DNA of 64,000 nucleotides from NCBI GenBank assembly GCA_015227615.1, contig JAALGZ010000087.1, forward strand, positions 1-64,000, written 5' to 3'. Numbering within the stretch: the stretch's first letter is position 1; the number at the start of each line of letters is the position of its first letter. Under the pieces are notes generated by a model. That model was not told the DNA's origin. It worked only from the letters and a program-made list of their open reading frames with translations, and did no database searches. The DNA is from Labyrinthula sp. Ha. Taxonomy: Eukaryota > Sar > Bigyra > Labyrinthulida > Labyrinthulaceae. Below are positions 13,401 through 25,210 of this stretch, one piece after another. Position numbers and translations under genes: made by a program.

Positions 13401-13985
13401 ACCAAATATTGCGAACTTTCTTGTGTTGAAATACAAAACCTAATTAATTTATACACAGCCCAATGCAGTCAGAATACTGTAGTCACATAACTTTGGAAAA
13501 TTTACTTTATTGACATGCGAACATTATGCTTTAAAATATGTAAAGAACTTTCGTGTTTAATTGATTCGGATAAATATATGTTTTTGTAAGTTTTAGATTC
13601 TTAAGATTTGTACTGCTGGAATCTCTCCTATTATTAGTTAGATATGATACATAGGTCTGTATAGATGTTTAATCTTATTGTATATTTACTAGCGCAGAAA
13701 CAATTTGTTCGTCTATTAGCACTGAAAAACTAATATTTCTTGAGTAGTTAATATCTAATAAGTTTGAACCATATACGAAAAGACTACATTAATATATGTG
13801 CTCTTCGCTAATGTTTGTTATATAATTTGTGGGAATCTAATTATTAACTATTGTAGAATCATAAAGACAAAGTTTTTCTGTTAATTACCAACACAATTAA
13901 ATTTCTCTGCCTATCATCCATCAGTTTATTCTATTGCACCATAAGTTCTGATTTTGTACTTTTATTTGTCATATCTTTCTTTTAG
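7442..13985. other. Long AT-rich stretch without a recognisable gene
   Basis: No frame longer than about 65 codons has coding character. Short simple repeats occur, such as a GA run near 9006-9020 and AT runs near 13051-13075. Composition between about 8.6 and 10.9 kb is less AT-biased and looks like decayed coding DNA (see separate entry). The remainder is featureless to me. Confidence 0.6.
8600..10900 (+). mobile_element. Possible very old retroelement fossil
   Basis: Composition differs from the surrounding AT-rich DNA. Weak hints are a zinc-knuckle-like stretch near 9190-9230 (DGNHCKTC) and a reverse-transcriptase-like stretch near 10390-10430 resembling the PFGL...P motif. The copy is thoroughly broken, with too many breaks to count, and no terminal repeats were found. 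Family cannot be assigned. Treat as a guess. Confidence 0.2.
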
Positions 13986-13988
13986 CTT

Positions 13989-14171
13989 TTGCCTCGTACC
14001 ACGTACATAATAAGAAAACTTCAACTTTTACTTAGCTTAAGTCTGGAAACAGGACTAAAATTAGAAATAACAAAAATAAATTCACGTGGACTTAATAAAT
14101 TTGATGCATATCTAAAAAATATGGCCCAAATTTCACCCTTATTTAAGAAATATTTCGAAAGTGATGAATAG
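13989..14171 (+). pseudogene. Possible C-terminal scrap of the leucine-rich family
   Basis: A 60-codon open stretch, IIRKLQLLLSLSLETGLKLE and following, resembles the C-terminal third of the family (IYVLLKLLIAIKKKMSLSIL in the gene at 41196). No upstream remainder was recognised. Chance similarity in AT-rich DNA is possible. Confidence 0.25.
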
Positions 14172-15018
14172 TCAGTTTATTGGTAAGTCTCGTATTAGGT
14201 TAGAGCATGATTTGAATATTCAAAAAAGAACTCTTTTGGTAAAAATATAGATTTAAATCTCGATTGTAGGAAAGTTTCAATAAGTATCCCTCTAGCTGAA
14301 CGAATATAAAATAAAATTATATAAATATACCTATATTAGAGCTCTTAAATAACGTTCAATGTCGAACTTATATAAAACAGTACAAATAATAATTACAAAG
14401 CCATATAGTTAGAATATTTAATAAAATAGAAGGATGTTATATCCCTTTGAACTTTCAGGATTTTAGAATAATTCTACTGGACTGAAGTTCATTGCTAAAC
14501 TTAAGATTCAAGTGGTTAGATGCCTTCGGGAATAATTATATTCAGAAAACTTATTTTGCAGTGTCCTTCTAATTTAATATGAAAAATCCGTTTAGGTGTG
14601 TAAAATCATCTATCTTACATGTCTGATACTTTATATTCCTAATCTCTCTGAAATATAAATAATAAGCTGTCGTAAAGTTCTTTGTTTCTGTTTATCCTTT
14701 TTGAGAGTTTCAATCAAAGAGTTTTGAAATATGATTAATTACATTAAGACCAAAATTATTTTGAACCAAAAAGAAAATTTAAAAATATTCCTATTTACAA
14801 CACCTCAAATTCTATAAAAACTAAGCCAATCATTTAGTGTAGCAAGTTTAGCAAATGAAACTCCAAGATATAAACCGTAATATACAATGGTTCTCAAAGT
14901 TAATTGAATTATTCTATATTAATCTTCACATTTCAAAAGCATAGACCTCATATCAACAATGAAACTTTGTTGCGAAACTCTTGCAAGAGCTGAGTTTTTT
15001 AAACCGCGAACAAGTTCT
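14172..15018. other. AT-rich spacer, nothing recognised
   Basis: No coding frame, repeat or RNA gene seen. Confidence 0.5.
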
Positions 15019-15811
15019 TCATATCATTAAATTAAAACTTAATTGCAGGTTCAATAAAATCTTTTTATACAGTAAATTATTGTACATAGATGTCAGAGCG
15101 ATAATATTTTTCACTTTAAGCCTAGTATAAAAGAAATATGGTTAAAAAGTTCATCAAACAGTGAATTAAAAAACTGCAGTTTCACCATTATAAAGAATAT
15201 ATCCCGAGAAAATAAAAAAATGTTCAAGCTTTTTCAAGTACTCTTGATTTAACAAATACGAACATAAAGGAAGCCAAATAACCATAATTTTCTGTTTCTG
15301 TACATAGTGAAAAATAAGTTAGGTTTGGAAATGTAAGTGAAAGCTGATTAAACTTGACAAGCGTGAAAGGGGAAAAGTTAGTTGGAATCGAGAAAAGTCT
15401 AATTTGAGAACTACCCTTTTTAATATATTTTTTCATTTCAGATTCAAATTTGGTCACCTGGAAGTTATAAAATGCAAAAAATTCTATTTTTTTCATAAGA
15501 TTCAGAGCGTTTAATAACATGAAAATATTTTGGAATGGCTTTCTAGAATATATTTTCAAAAGTTTTATTTTTGTAGCAGTTGGAAAAACTCTTAGAATAA
15601 CTCTTTTAAAAGTCAAAACATCCATGCACGGGTTTTCCAAAGAGCAAAAATTAACTTCGATATCATTCAAAAGCACGACCAGAACACTAATACCCCCATC
15701 GTCCAATTCTCCATCGAAGAATTTAAAGCGTAAATTCAGGTTTTTTTCAACTTTTTTACACAATCCCTGTATATATCTATAGAAACAAGATAACTTTGCC
15801 CATATTGACAT
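15019..15811 (-). pseudogene. Leucine-rich family protein, broken copy
   Basis: The main open part begins at an ATG at 15811 (MSIWAKLSCFY); the longer frame to 15877 would need a TTG start. It shows the family pattern, with leucine- and phenylalanine-rich strands and an FPNLTYFSL segment matching FPKLNHVFL of the gene at 42497. The frame changes at a five-T run (15230-15234 on the plus strand), after which family-like C-terminal sequence continues in other frames to about 15019. It is shorter than intact members at the N-terminus. The 5' LTR of element B lies about 250 bp upstream of the ATG, so the insertion may have removed the promoter. Function unknown. Confidence 0.6.
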
Positions 15812-16061
15812 AATACATGTATATTGCCTTCTCCTGTTACGTAGGCGGAAATTCTGATTTTCAGACCCCCGTGACAAAATGAAATTTCAGTGATACGATT
15901 CACACCCTATGAGCTCTAGAAAGAAGTGTGAGTTATGCCTCGAATATTGTTATGCTACATAGAGTTCCTATAATTCATTTGAAGTTGAAAAAAATGCACA
16001 TGATTCCATTAATTTCCAGATTGAAATGATTCTGATAGAAAGCTTTATTTATTCCTTATGA

Positions 16062-16065
16062 ATAG
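16062..16065. repeat. Target-site duplication of element B (left, ATAG)
   Basis: ATAG lies directly before the 5' LTR and again directly after the 3' LTR (24231-24234). Four bases fits the 4-6 bp duplications made by Ty3/Gypsy-type integrases. Confidence 0.7.
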
Positions 16066-16267
16066 TGTCAACCTTTGACATGTAGTTTATGTTGTGCACA
16101 CTCATGTATACACTTTCTCTCTGTGACATACGATCACTATGGAACCTAAAGGCTAATGTTTTGCTATATTAAACCGTTGACATAAGTTTTTGGAAAGAGT
16201 TGATTTAACCGTTAATAAATTTAATTCAAGAATGTAATTTTCATTAAAAAGTGTACACGCAAAGACA
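16066..16267 (+). repeat. 5' LTR of element B
   Basis: 202 bp, beginning TGTCAACCTTTGACA and ending GCAAAGACA (TG...CA ends). It aligns without gaps to 24029-24230, with about 17 substitutions by eye. No tRNA-complementary primer site beginning TGG was recognised directly after it. Confidence 0.95.
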
Positions 16268-17779
16268 TTACTCGAATAACTTGCTGTTTTTTTGAAATGG
16301 ATACAAGTAACCCAAACTATGAAGCAGATGATATCCCAAGTGCACCTGCTAAGCCACAGAAGCAGTTCCCTACACCTTCAGGTCTCAAGAAGAAGGCACC
16401 GGTCTACTCACCACAAAATGAACCCGAGGAAATACCGCACATGCGGAGCAAGGGCACGTAATCATTGCTAGGCTATGAAGTTTTGGATAGCATGGATCGT
16501 GTTACCAGGAAAAGGAAGAAAGTCAAAAAACTGCTATTAGAAACGGACTCGAGAAAGAAAGACCTTCAAATGATTGAGGTATCAATAACGGAAAAGCATG
16601 AGGCATACAAGCAGGGTCAACTGACAACATATAAGAAGTCGAAAAAGGCTGGAGGGAGTAACGATAACAACAAAGAAAGAGTTTCCGAAATAAAAACCGA
16701 AGATACTAAGAAAAGGGAGGCGTCCTTGGACAAGCACACAGACCCAATACCAGGAGATTCAAACACGCCTACCTAAGTGCCAAGGCCTGATAACAATAAC
16801 AACAAAGATAAAATAACTGAAACGAAAAAATAAGATACCTAAAAAGATCCAGAAAAAGAAATTAAGTTAACGGAAGTCAATGAAAAGTCCTAGTTCATTG
16901 CTTTATCAGCGTGTTTCGGGGACCCATGGTTGGAAACCGGGAGCGACTTTGTAGACAGAAACGCTTGGGAAAAGAAGCATAGTACACATCATTTCGACTA
17001 CAACCCATCTTAACACAGTGTTGAAGGGTTTCCTTTAGTCCAGTTCCAAATACCCGAGAAATTGAAGGACCTGGCCGCGCCTTCTATAAATGTATTTCTA
17101 GATGAAGTTAAGAAAATATAGCAGTGCGTCCCTACGCTTACCGTCCAGAGCTTATTGAGCAAGAAAACAGCTGATGTCCTAAAGTTAAGGGGGTGGATAT
17201 GGCTAGCGGAAGATACATTATAGAATATCTTAAGCAGCACTTGCAGAAGAGAGAAGCCTGAAAGCGGTTCACATGCCTTTCCGAATTGAAAAGAACTTTG
17301 AAGTGGCCAACCACCAAGATGTCAGTTAATAATCAAATCTATGAAATTCTTAGCAGTATATATCGGGCCTGAAATATCTTAACTAGCAAGAGATGAGATC
17401 GCACAATAAGTGCATGTTAAGAAGTATTTTCAGGTGGCTGCCTAAAATATTAAACTAAAAACTCGACGAATTTATGCTGATATCAAAGAGCAAGAGATTA
17501 TCTACCTTGAAGAGGACCATTTTGTCAAGATATCACAGTTTGCAAAGGAACACAATCACCGATCAAAGACCAGAATAAAGGAAAGAGACCAGGCAGTCGG
17601 ACAGACAGAGGAATATGGTGCACGAGCTCAACGCAGCAACTAACTCACACTGGACGCTATCAGTAAATTCTAGGAAGACCTCTAAACCTGACGCTTCAAA
17701 GAAGATACCTAAATCAAGCAGACTGGGGGATTAAGCGGTCAGAATATCGCTGCAGTTATAAAATTCGGGGGAGAAGAAG

Positions 17780-18090
17780 ATGGTACCAGTCAAAGGAATA
17801 ACTGATACGGGTTTAGACCTAAATGTTGTGAACCTGAAAAGTTGGAACCTTTTATTTTAAGCAGCAAAGCCCCGTGAAAAATAAAAAATATCAAATTTCC
17901 CAATGATATAATGGTCCCGGTGTTGATGGTAAGTAAAGTGAAGATCACGCTTATTCAAAAAAAACTTCAAGCTGAATCTCGGAGAAGTTATGTTTTTGTG
18001 GTTTACTCTCCCATCTGGAACGACTTAATAATCGGAGTTAATACTTTAGAAGCAAATGGAGTCACACTGCAGTTGAAACATGCACCAAAA
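17780..18090 (+). other. Upstream protease-like segment of element B
   Basis: PVKGITDTGLDLNVVNLKSW carries the DTG of a retropepsin, and about 75 codons later VVYSPIWNDLIIGVNTLEAN matches the (I/L)(I/L)G-D-L segment that closes the family fold. It lies before reverse transcriptase, the usual Ty3/Gypsy place, unlike elements A and C. It is a fossil. Confidence 0.65.
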
Positions 18091-21000
18091 AGTGAGGAAA
18101 ATACATAGAATGAAGGCAGAGACAGAGTAGTTAGTTTTAGTCCTCAGCCGATAAGAGAAAAGTCTGGTAGTACAACGCAAGAAATAAGGACTAAAATTTT
18201 CATGGACTCACACGACATTCTTTTCGATAAGGAGCACTTCAGGAAACAAGTCATAGCATATACTTTTATGGTGGTCGTTGCTCCTTTCTTCAAATGGAGA
18301 GAGACATTCCAGTTTTTTACAAAAAAAATAGCTTCAGGTTGGGATATTCTATTATTCTAATACAGAAGGTGCTACTAACATTCGTAGTGTGCTCCGTCAC
18401 ATTCCAGCAAAAGGGATACAGGCTCCTGCACTTCTTCAACGACAGGATGAAATCCATGGGTTTTAACTTCCATAGAAACGCATAAGCAATCGAGAAGAAC
18501 ACAGACGTGGAAGAAACCATTGCTGGAATAATTCAAAATCTCGTTAAAGAAATGTCATTTACCTTGGAATGGGCACAATGCCTTTATCACCTAGCTCAGA
18601 TATCAGTTATCATGCTAGACAAGCTGCTCAGGTGGCGGATATAAAGGGGATCCCACTGGAAGAGAGTAAAGATGAACATTTTGAGAACCCGGATGACAAT
18701 GAAGTAGGTGTATCTGATATCCTAATCTCCAATAAGGTAGACAAAATGCCTGATGAGTTCAACGAAAGGGATAAGAGAAGGAAATATCTCTATCTCAGAA
18801 GAAGATTTTTTACTCATGAAGACGATCGAGGAAAAGATCAATAGATCAAAACTTTCTGAACCATCGAAGGAGAAGCTATTTACCACGCTACGGAATAATA
18901 AGGAGGCGCTTGAACTCAAACAGTCCAACGCGAAAACGTCTCTGATGATGCCAATTTCGGCCACGCTCAAGGCCGGATCACTTATTCTCCGTTTTGACGG
19001 GTGCCATCTAGTGCCGGAGCAAGAAAACTTTCTAGAGCTCAATTTAAAAGCTCTACTGGATACAGGGATAGTCGAACGAGCTAAAAACACTAGCTGGGTC
19101 ATCCAGTTTTTGTAGTACCGAAGAAAATGGCTAAGCCGGAGGGATGGACATCTTATTCAAACACCGAAAAAGAGAAGTGGAAAAGGGAAAGTATACTGAA
19201 CAGACATCGTATTGTGTATAACATGGCGAGACAGAACAAGATTACAGCAGGAACAAGCCCCGGCTTGCCTAATTTAGATATACAGCTTCTATCGGTGAAG
19301 GGCTCCAGAATATATGTTACTTTGGATATCCTCTTTGGATTCGACTTCCTCGAGACAGAGGAGGAGTCCAAGGATATATTCACTCTCATCACCAGAAGAT
19401 CCGCGTGGCGACTAAGGGGTGCACACATGGAGTGGATGAACACTCCCGCCCTTTTCTGTGACAGAGTAGTGAATAAGGTGATAGATGGTATTGAGAAGTT
19501 GTTTGGACGAGAGGCTAACAGAGTCATCTGTTGGCTCGACGATTTATTGGTTTATGCAGAGTCAGAGCAACAACTCATAAACATGCTGAAGCTACTACTT
19601 ATCCAAGCGGCTAAAATCAAAGTGCGATTTAACCTACCAGAATGTAACTTCGCTGTGGACACCACGATATGGTGTAGAAGGCAGTTGAAGAACGGATTCT
19701 GGAATTTCTCACCAGCGTTCTACGAGAAGGTACTATCAACGGGAAAACCTACATATCGTCACCAGGTAACACAAATAGTGTATCTAGAAAATTGATTGAG
19801 TCAAAATATTCCCAAACTCGCGGAATTGAGGAAACCATTTGCACACTTTGTCAACCTGGAAGGGAAGAAGCTGATCTACATTGAAAAACGAAAAGAGAAT
19901 ATACAGTGGACTGAAGAGTTGGAAGTCGCGTATCTAGAGTTGAAAAAGGCCATTGTGGAAGCGAGTAGAAGGTTCTTAGCTACATACGATGTAAGAAGTC
20001 CTTTCCTGCTGTTTACCAATTCATCCTATGACGTATGATCAATGGATATCTTCCAAGACGAGCACAAAAATGTTAGCAATGATATCCGAACTTTATCTTC
20101 TAAGCCATTGATGTTTTTGAGTGGAGTATATTCTGAGAATGAACTTCGTTGGTATGTAGAAAACAAGGAGTTGTATCCCATCATTTACGCCTTCAAAAGG
20201 GTGAGATTCTTATTGAGAACCCACCCTGGCGGTTTATTTATCTACATGGACCATCGTGTATTATTATCAATCCTAAGAGTAAAAGAGAACGAGAAGAGGG
20301 TCTACTGGGATCATCTTTATCGTTGGACAACCCGTCTTCAGTCAGTAGACCTAACGGTGTTTCACATCCTGTCCAGGAATAACTTTATCAGCGATCTTCT
20401 CACTCGCTGGGCAGTTGAATCAGAGCCGCTGGTAGCAAGGTTGACGGTGGGGATGACAAGCACCTTGACGTTCCACAAGACTTAGAAGGAAAATTTTCAC
20501 TATGGATACCGTGAAGAGGATGCGGAACAGGAGGATGAAACATAAATTCCCATCATAGTGCAGCTGAAGGAAAGTTTGACGCGAGGGCTCCAACCGTTCC
20601 ACGACATGGATTTCGAGAATATCGACGAAGGAATAGAATATGAAAATAGCATGGGACGACAATTTTACGCAGCAGATGAAGAGGTCCATTATTATTACGC
20701 GCACCTGGTCTATGAGGGAAGTGACGGTAATAGTGAGGATCCTCAGGAGCAGGTAGGGGCGTGCTGGAACCACCACTCCGCTCCCCGGGAGCGCAGAAGT
20801 GGGTCAACGCAATGGATGGGAGCATAACAAGCGACATCAACTCCGTCACATAGGAGCTGTTTAGCGAAAATATTTCATATCTTTCTCCCTTTTATTATGG
20901 AAAATGGAACCCCTTGCACGATAAGGTGATAGCGAGACATCAAGCCAGATTGTTGCAAATGCTCAAAGAGTCTTGCGATGTGAAGGACGGCCTGTTGTAT

Positions 21001-23379
21001 CTGCGCGAAAAGTTGTTGATCCCAAGGACGGTAGCGGCCAGATTTATTGTGATGAGCCACACGCCTAAAGTGCATCCGAGTCGAAGCACGGAAATGAGAT
21101 TCCTGAAGAATGTGTATTTTCACGGAATACAGCTGAGCGACCTTAAGCTTTTGGTTAGAAGCTTTAGAAAAAGATGCTTACATTGTCAGAGAGAACCGAC
21201 CTTAATCAGGAGACCGCATTAGTTAAAACCATTAGCAAGAAGAATAAGGGAGATCATCCAGTCTGATTATCTCTACATAAATCCAACGGGCTACCTCTTG
21301 GTTTTGCTTGATTCATGCTCTAGAAAGGTGATGCCGCAATACGCGGAGAAACCCACAGCCGAGGACATGGTCTCTGCGCTGATGAGAGGGAGAGTGGACC
21401 TGGGATTCGCAGAACAATTTTGTATCATCGCTGATATTGGTTCACACTTTGCCAACCAGTTTATGCATAGGTTGGCAACGGCAATCGGCTTTCAACAGAC
21501 GTTCACTGTCGCCTATTTCCCATGGTCCAGTAGGAGTGTGCAGACGATAAACTCACAAATTCTCAAGCTATTTAGGTCTTTAATATCACAGCCCGGACTG
21601 TATGAAAAGGAATGGCACAAGTTGGTCCCAATCATCTCGTACATATTGAACAAAAGACTGATATCAAGACGCGTGGGATTCACGTTGAACGAAAATTTAT
21701 TAATTTGAAGCTGAGTACACCGCTGATTATAAAGTCGATGAATTTTTTCACCCTTCAACTCAAAGATGATATGGTCTACCCGAAAGGTGTAGGGAAGTTG
21801 TTGGAGAAAGTGGAGGAACTGTGGAAAGTGCTGGATGAGAGGCAGGAGTTAGTCTACAATTCTGCACTACTTCAGAGACAGGGGGAGCTGGAAAGAAGGA
21901 ATAAGTCTAGGAGATTGATAGTACAATACACACCGGGGGGCTAGGTCATGATTTCGGAACATGAAACACAAGAAGACAACTCTAAGACAAAGCTAATGTG
22001 GTTCGTGCCTTATCAAGTGATACACATAGTATCCCAGAGTTTCTGCGAAGTAGAGAGTTTCATGGGAATGTGGGAGATAGTATATGGTTCACGAGTTTGG
22101 TTCTATGGATCCAAACAACCAACCGTACATCCCAAGCTGAAATTTTTATTTACACGTGATTTGAAGGAACTAAAAGTCGAGGAAATACAGAGGACTAGGC
22201 CGACGACGGGATAAGAGGCAGAATGCGAAGCCATGTTACGTTGGAAAGGATTCGAAGCGTCCCGGGACACATGGTAAAGCCTGCGGCAGCTGTATGAAGA
22301 CTTGCCCCTAATGTTTCGTAGTTTCGTACAGGTAAGACTTATTGAATCTTCCATGAAACGTAACATACTCAATGAGCTGGACATTTGGGATGAGAAGAGA
22401 CTAGCTAAAGAGCGATCAAGGAACCAGGTCACAAAGAAGGAATGGAAAAAGAGAGGGGGAAGCAACGTCGCGATCATCAGCTAACTCCCCTATTTTAAGG
22501 TCTGACATGCAGTGAAACGCGAAACAAAAAGAACTTGAGGATAGTTTGACGAGGAGAAGAAAGTCATCCGGGCTCTCATTCTCAAATATGGATGTGGAAA
22601 CTACGATGCGTATTTGCGCCAACCATATCTCCCAAATCGGTAAAAGCTACAGATTTCGCCGCAAATATAGAGACTTCTTGGTTTGCAATCGATTGGAATT
22701 TTCCACCGTATCACTTTTAGGTGGAAAAAATTCGTGCATTTTTGGAAAACAACTTTGGTATAAGAGGATTTCACAAGAACTTACCCGGTCGCCTAAATCT
22801 GCTGAAGGAAAAAGAAGAATCCCCAAGGCAGTTCGACCTAGAAGTATTGGCAACAGCAGATGAAGTAGATGCAGTTACCATCCCATATTTCAGACGCTTA
22901 TATAATCCTGAATGTATTAGTTGACTGCTACAAGAATTTGATGATCCACGCTACCACGTATTTTTGAAGAATACACCATATAGTACAGAAAGAGATTTAA
23001 ATATGCTTTTACAAGAATACGAGTCAGATCAAATATCAACGTTAGAGCGAGGCGAAGACGACATAGAAAATTGTTACCAGCTCATGCTAAATAATGAAGA
23101 GTGTTGGTTGGACCTGTCTAAGCGGTATGCCGCAGTTACCTGTACTCTTGATCTGCTGCATTTTGATGGTGATCCAATTGCCCCTACTACTTAGAAACAC
23201 ATCAGCAAGAGCTTTACTTTACGCTACAAGAATAGTCAGGTGAAACTTTCTTACTTGGATTTATCTGTCAATAACAACGTACCTCTGCGCTTTACATATA
23301 TAGGAGGCAACATGTTCACGATGAATAAGCAGAAGTCTACTATTTACTTGGAGCCTCCCAACACGCATATATTGTTAGG

Positions 23380-23995
23380 AAACGTCTTCGACTTAAATTT
23401 CTATCACCCTAAAGCGAAGAAGAATATTTACACTCTGATAGTTATGGACCCACTATGTTCGGTTGGGACGGGCAGTCCTACTAGGGGAGTTTCATTTTAA
23501 CACCCCACAATTTCAAATGCTACTTTCATGAGGCTAGATCCTCCATTAAATCATTTTCCCTTTGGAACCTTTTTATTCATCTGAGTAATAAACCAGAGTC
23601 TTGGAGCCGTTCTGGACTGGGCACATGATCAGAAGTTCAGCCTATCGAGCTAGGTATGCTGGATTAAGAAACATAAGTCTGGAAACTTGCACAAATCGGT
23701 CGGATATTTTCTGCACTATAGCCAAGAAACCTGTCTAGTATTTGAACGCCGAATGAGGCCTAATGTACTTTACCAGAATACCTTCGAGGAAGAAAACCTA
23801 TTATTATTATCTAGCTACTTTGACTGCAACCCGCTAAAACCCTCCGTCAAACCTGAGGAGTTTTATAGGAAGTTGGAAGAGACTTTTCCCACTCGGCATT
23901 CTATCGAATACTTCGGGCGTTGGAATAACATTCGTATGAATTGGATGACATGTGGACTGGACCTGACTTCACCTTCGCATCTCTCCTTCTTCCAG
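23380..23995 (+). other. MT-A70 methyltransferase remnant in element B
   Basis: Traces in family order: ILLGNVFDL then IVMDP with SPTRGVSF (matching SPTRG after DPPW in A and C), FLHYSQETCLVFERR (family LRHSKEICL), and KPEEFYRKLEETFP with IEYFGRWNNIRMNW (family KPxExYxxIE, LELFGRxxNxRxxW). It sits at the 3' end, just before the polypurine tract and LTR. Fossil, broken. Confidence 0.8.
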
Positions 23996-24017
23996 CATAG
24001 ACGTGCAGGAGTTTCCT

Positions 24018-24028
24018 AGAGAGAGGGA
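24018..24028 (+). other. Polypurine tract of element B
   Basis: AGAGAGAGGGA lies directly against the TG of the 3' LTR, the expected plus-strand primer site. Confidence 0.85.
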
Positions 24029-24230
24029 TGTCAACCTTTGACACGTACCTTATGTTCTGCACACTCAGGTGTGTACTTTCTCTCTGTGACATACGACCGC
24101 TATGGAACCTAAAGGCTAAGGTTTTGCTATATTAAACCGCTGACATATGCTTTTAGAAAGATTTGATTTAACCGTTAATAAATTTAATTCAAGAATGTAA
24201 TTTTCATTAAAAGGTGTACACGCAAAGACA
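24029..24230 (+). repeat. 3' LTR of element B
   Basis: 202 bp, matching the 5' LTR over its whole length with about 8% differences. Followed by the ATAG duplication at 24231-24234. Confidence 0.95.
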
Positions 24231-24234
24231 ATAG

Positions 24235-25210
24235 GAAAATTCTATGAAGAGTATAGTAATGCAACATTGTAAACATATATGTGTTAAAGTTATTATAGAG
24301 AAAGTTTAAAACTAAGCACAACAGAAAGATTTATTATGTTTATTAAAATAAAATAAGCAAAGAATTAGAAAAATTGGTAACAGTGCTCAATTTTTTTATC
24401 GAAAACCTGAAATGTTCATACAAAGATATAGTTTTGATTATCAGGAATTAATCAATGGAGCACTATGAGGAACAGAAAAAGCTACAATGTCTTTGCACAT
24501 AAAAGGATAGAAAAACAATGTATTATTTATTTGGGCTAAGTTAACTAGTGATTGAAATGTGACCAATTTATAAAAGGTCTTTTATGTAAAGAATATATGG
24601 AGTTCAAGACAGAGTACATAGATTTCATTACTAATTTGTATAACTGAAAAGGCAGATGAATCAAACAGATTAAGTTTCAAAAGTTTTTCTAACTTTGATT
24701 TATTTCTTTGAATAAACTTTAATGTGAAAAAATAGACTGGTATTAGATAAAAAAAATATGTTTTAAATTCTACAACTACCTAAACCCAGAGAAGAAACAG
24801 AAAATATGGAAAACATACTTTAGAAGTATATATGTTCAACACAGTCAAAAGACAGCGTATAAACCTTTTATGCATCATATCATATATATGTGCTATGGTA
24901 AAAAGAATTATTTTACCTACTTCTTTCTTCGATGATAAAAATTTTCTTATGCTTATTAAATATCCAGTTAAAACAAGAAATATATTAAGAAATTAAAATA
25001 AAAAAATAGAGAAAAGCTGTTTTATTTTTATAAAATTATTCTAAAAATCTTTAAATAAGTTTTTGTAACTTTTTAATGATACAAAATGCTAAATTTATTT
25101 TTCAAGTTTATTATAAAAGTCACAGAAAATCAACAATGTCCAAAATATACATTTAAACCCGGAATTAGAAATACAAAATAGCAAATAAATAAAACATAAA
25201 AGTTAAAAGA
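24235..25210. other. AT-rich spacer between element B and the reductase gene
   Basis: No coding frame or known signal seen. It should hold the promoter of the downstream reductase, but no defined box can be supported. Confidence 0.5.

Larger units (their letters stand above)
16066..24230 (+). mobile_element. Element B: complete-length decayed Ty3/Gypsy-like chromodomain element with MT-A70 remnant
   Basis: An 8165-bp element bounded by two 202-bp LTRs and ATAG duplications. Parts on the plus strand: gag-like region from about 16297; protease-like segment (DTG near 17795, LIIGVNTL near 18020); reverse transcriptase (about 18940-19760, WLDD at 19532-19543); RNase H (about 19970-20290, ENKELYPII and MDHR); integrase (about 21000-21700, LHCQ, QSDYLYI, GSHFANQF); chromodomain trace (about 22200-22280, LRWKGFEASRDTW); SANT-like trace (about 22545-22650, EEKKVIRALILKYGCGNYD); MT-A70 trace (about 23380-23990). 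The coding region is badly broken, with some tens of breaks. The LTRs differ at about 17 of 202 positions (about 8%), so this is an old insertion, older than C looks. It is a different lineage from A and C, since its protease is upstream. Confidence 0.92.
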
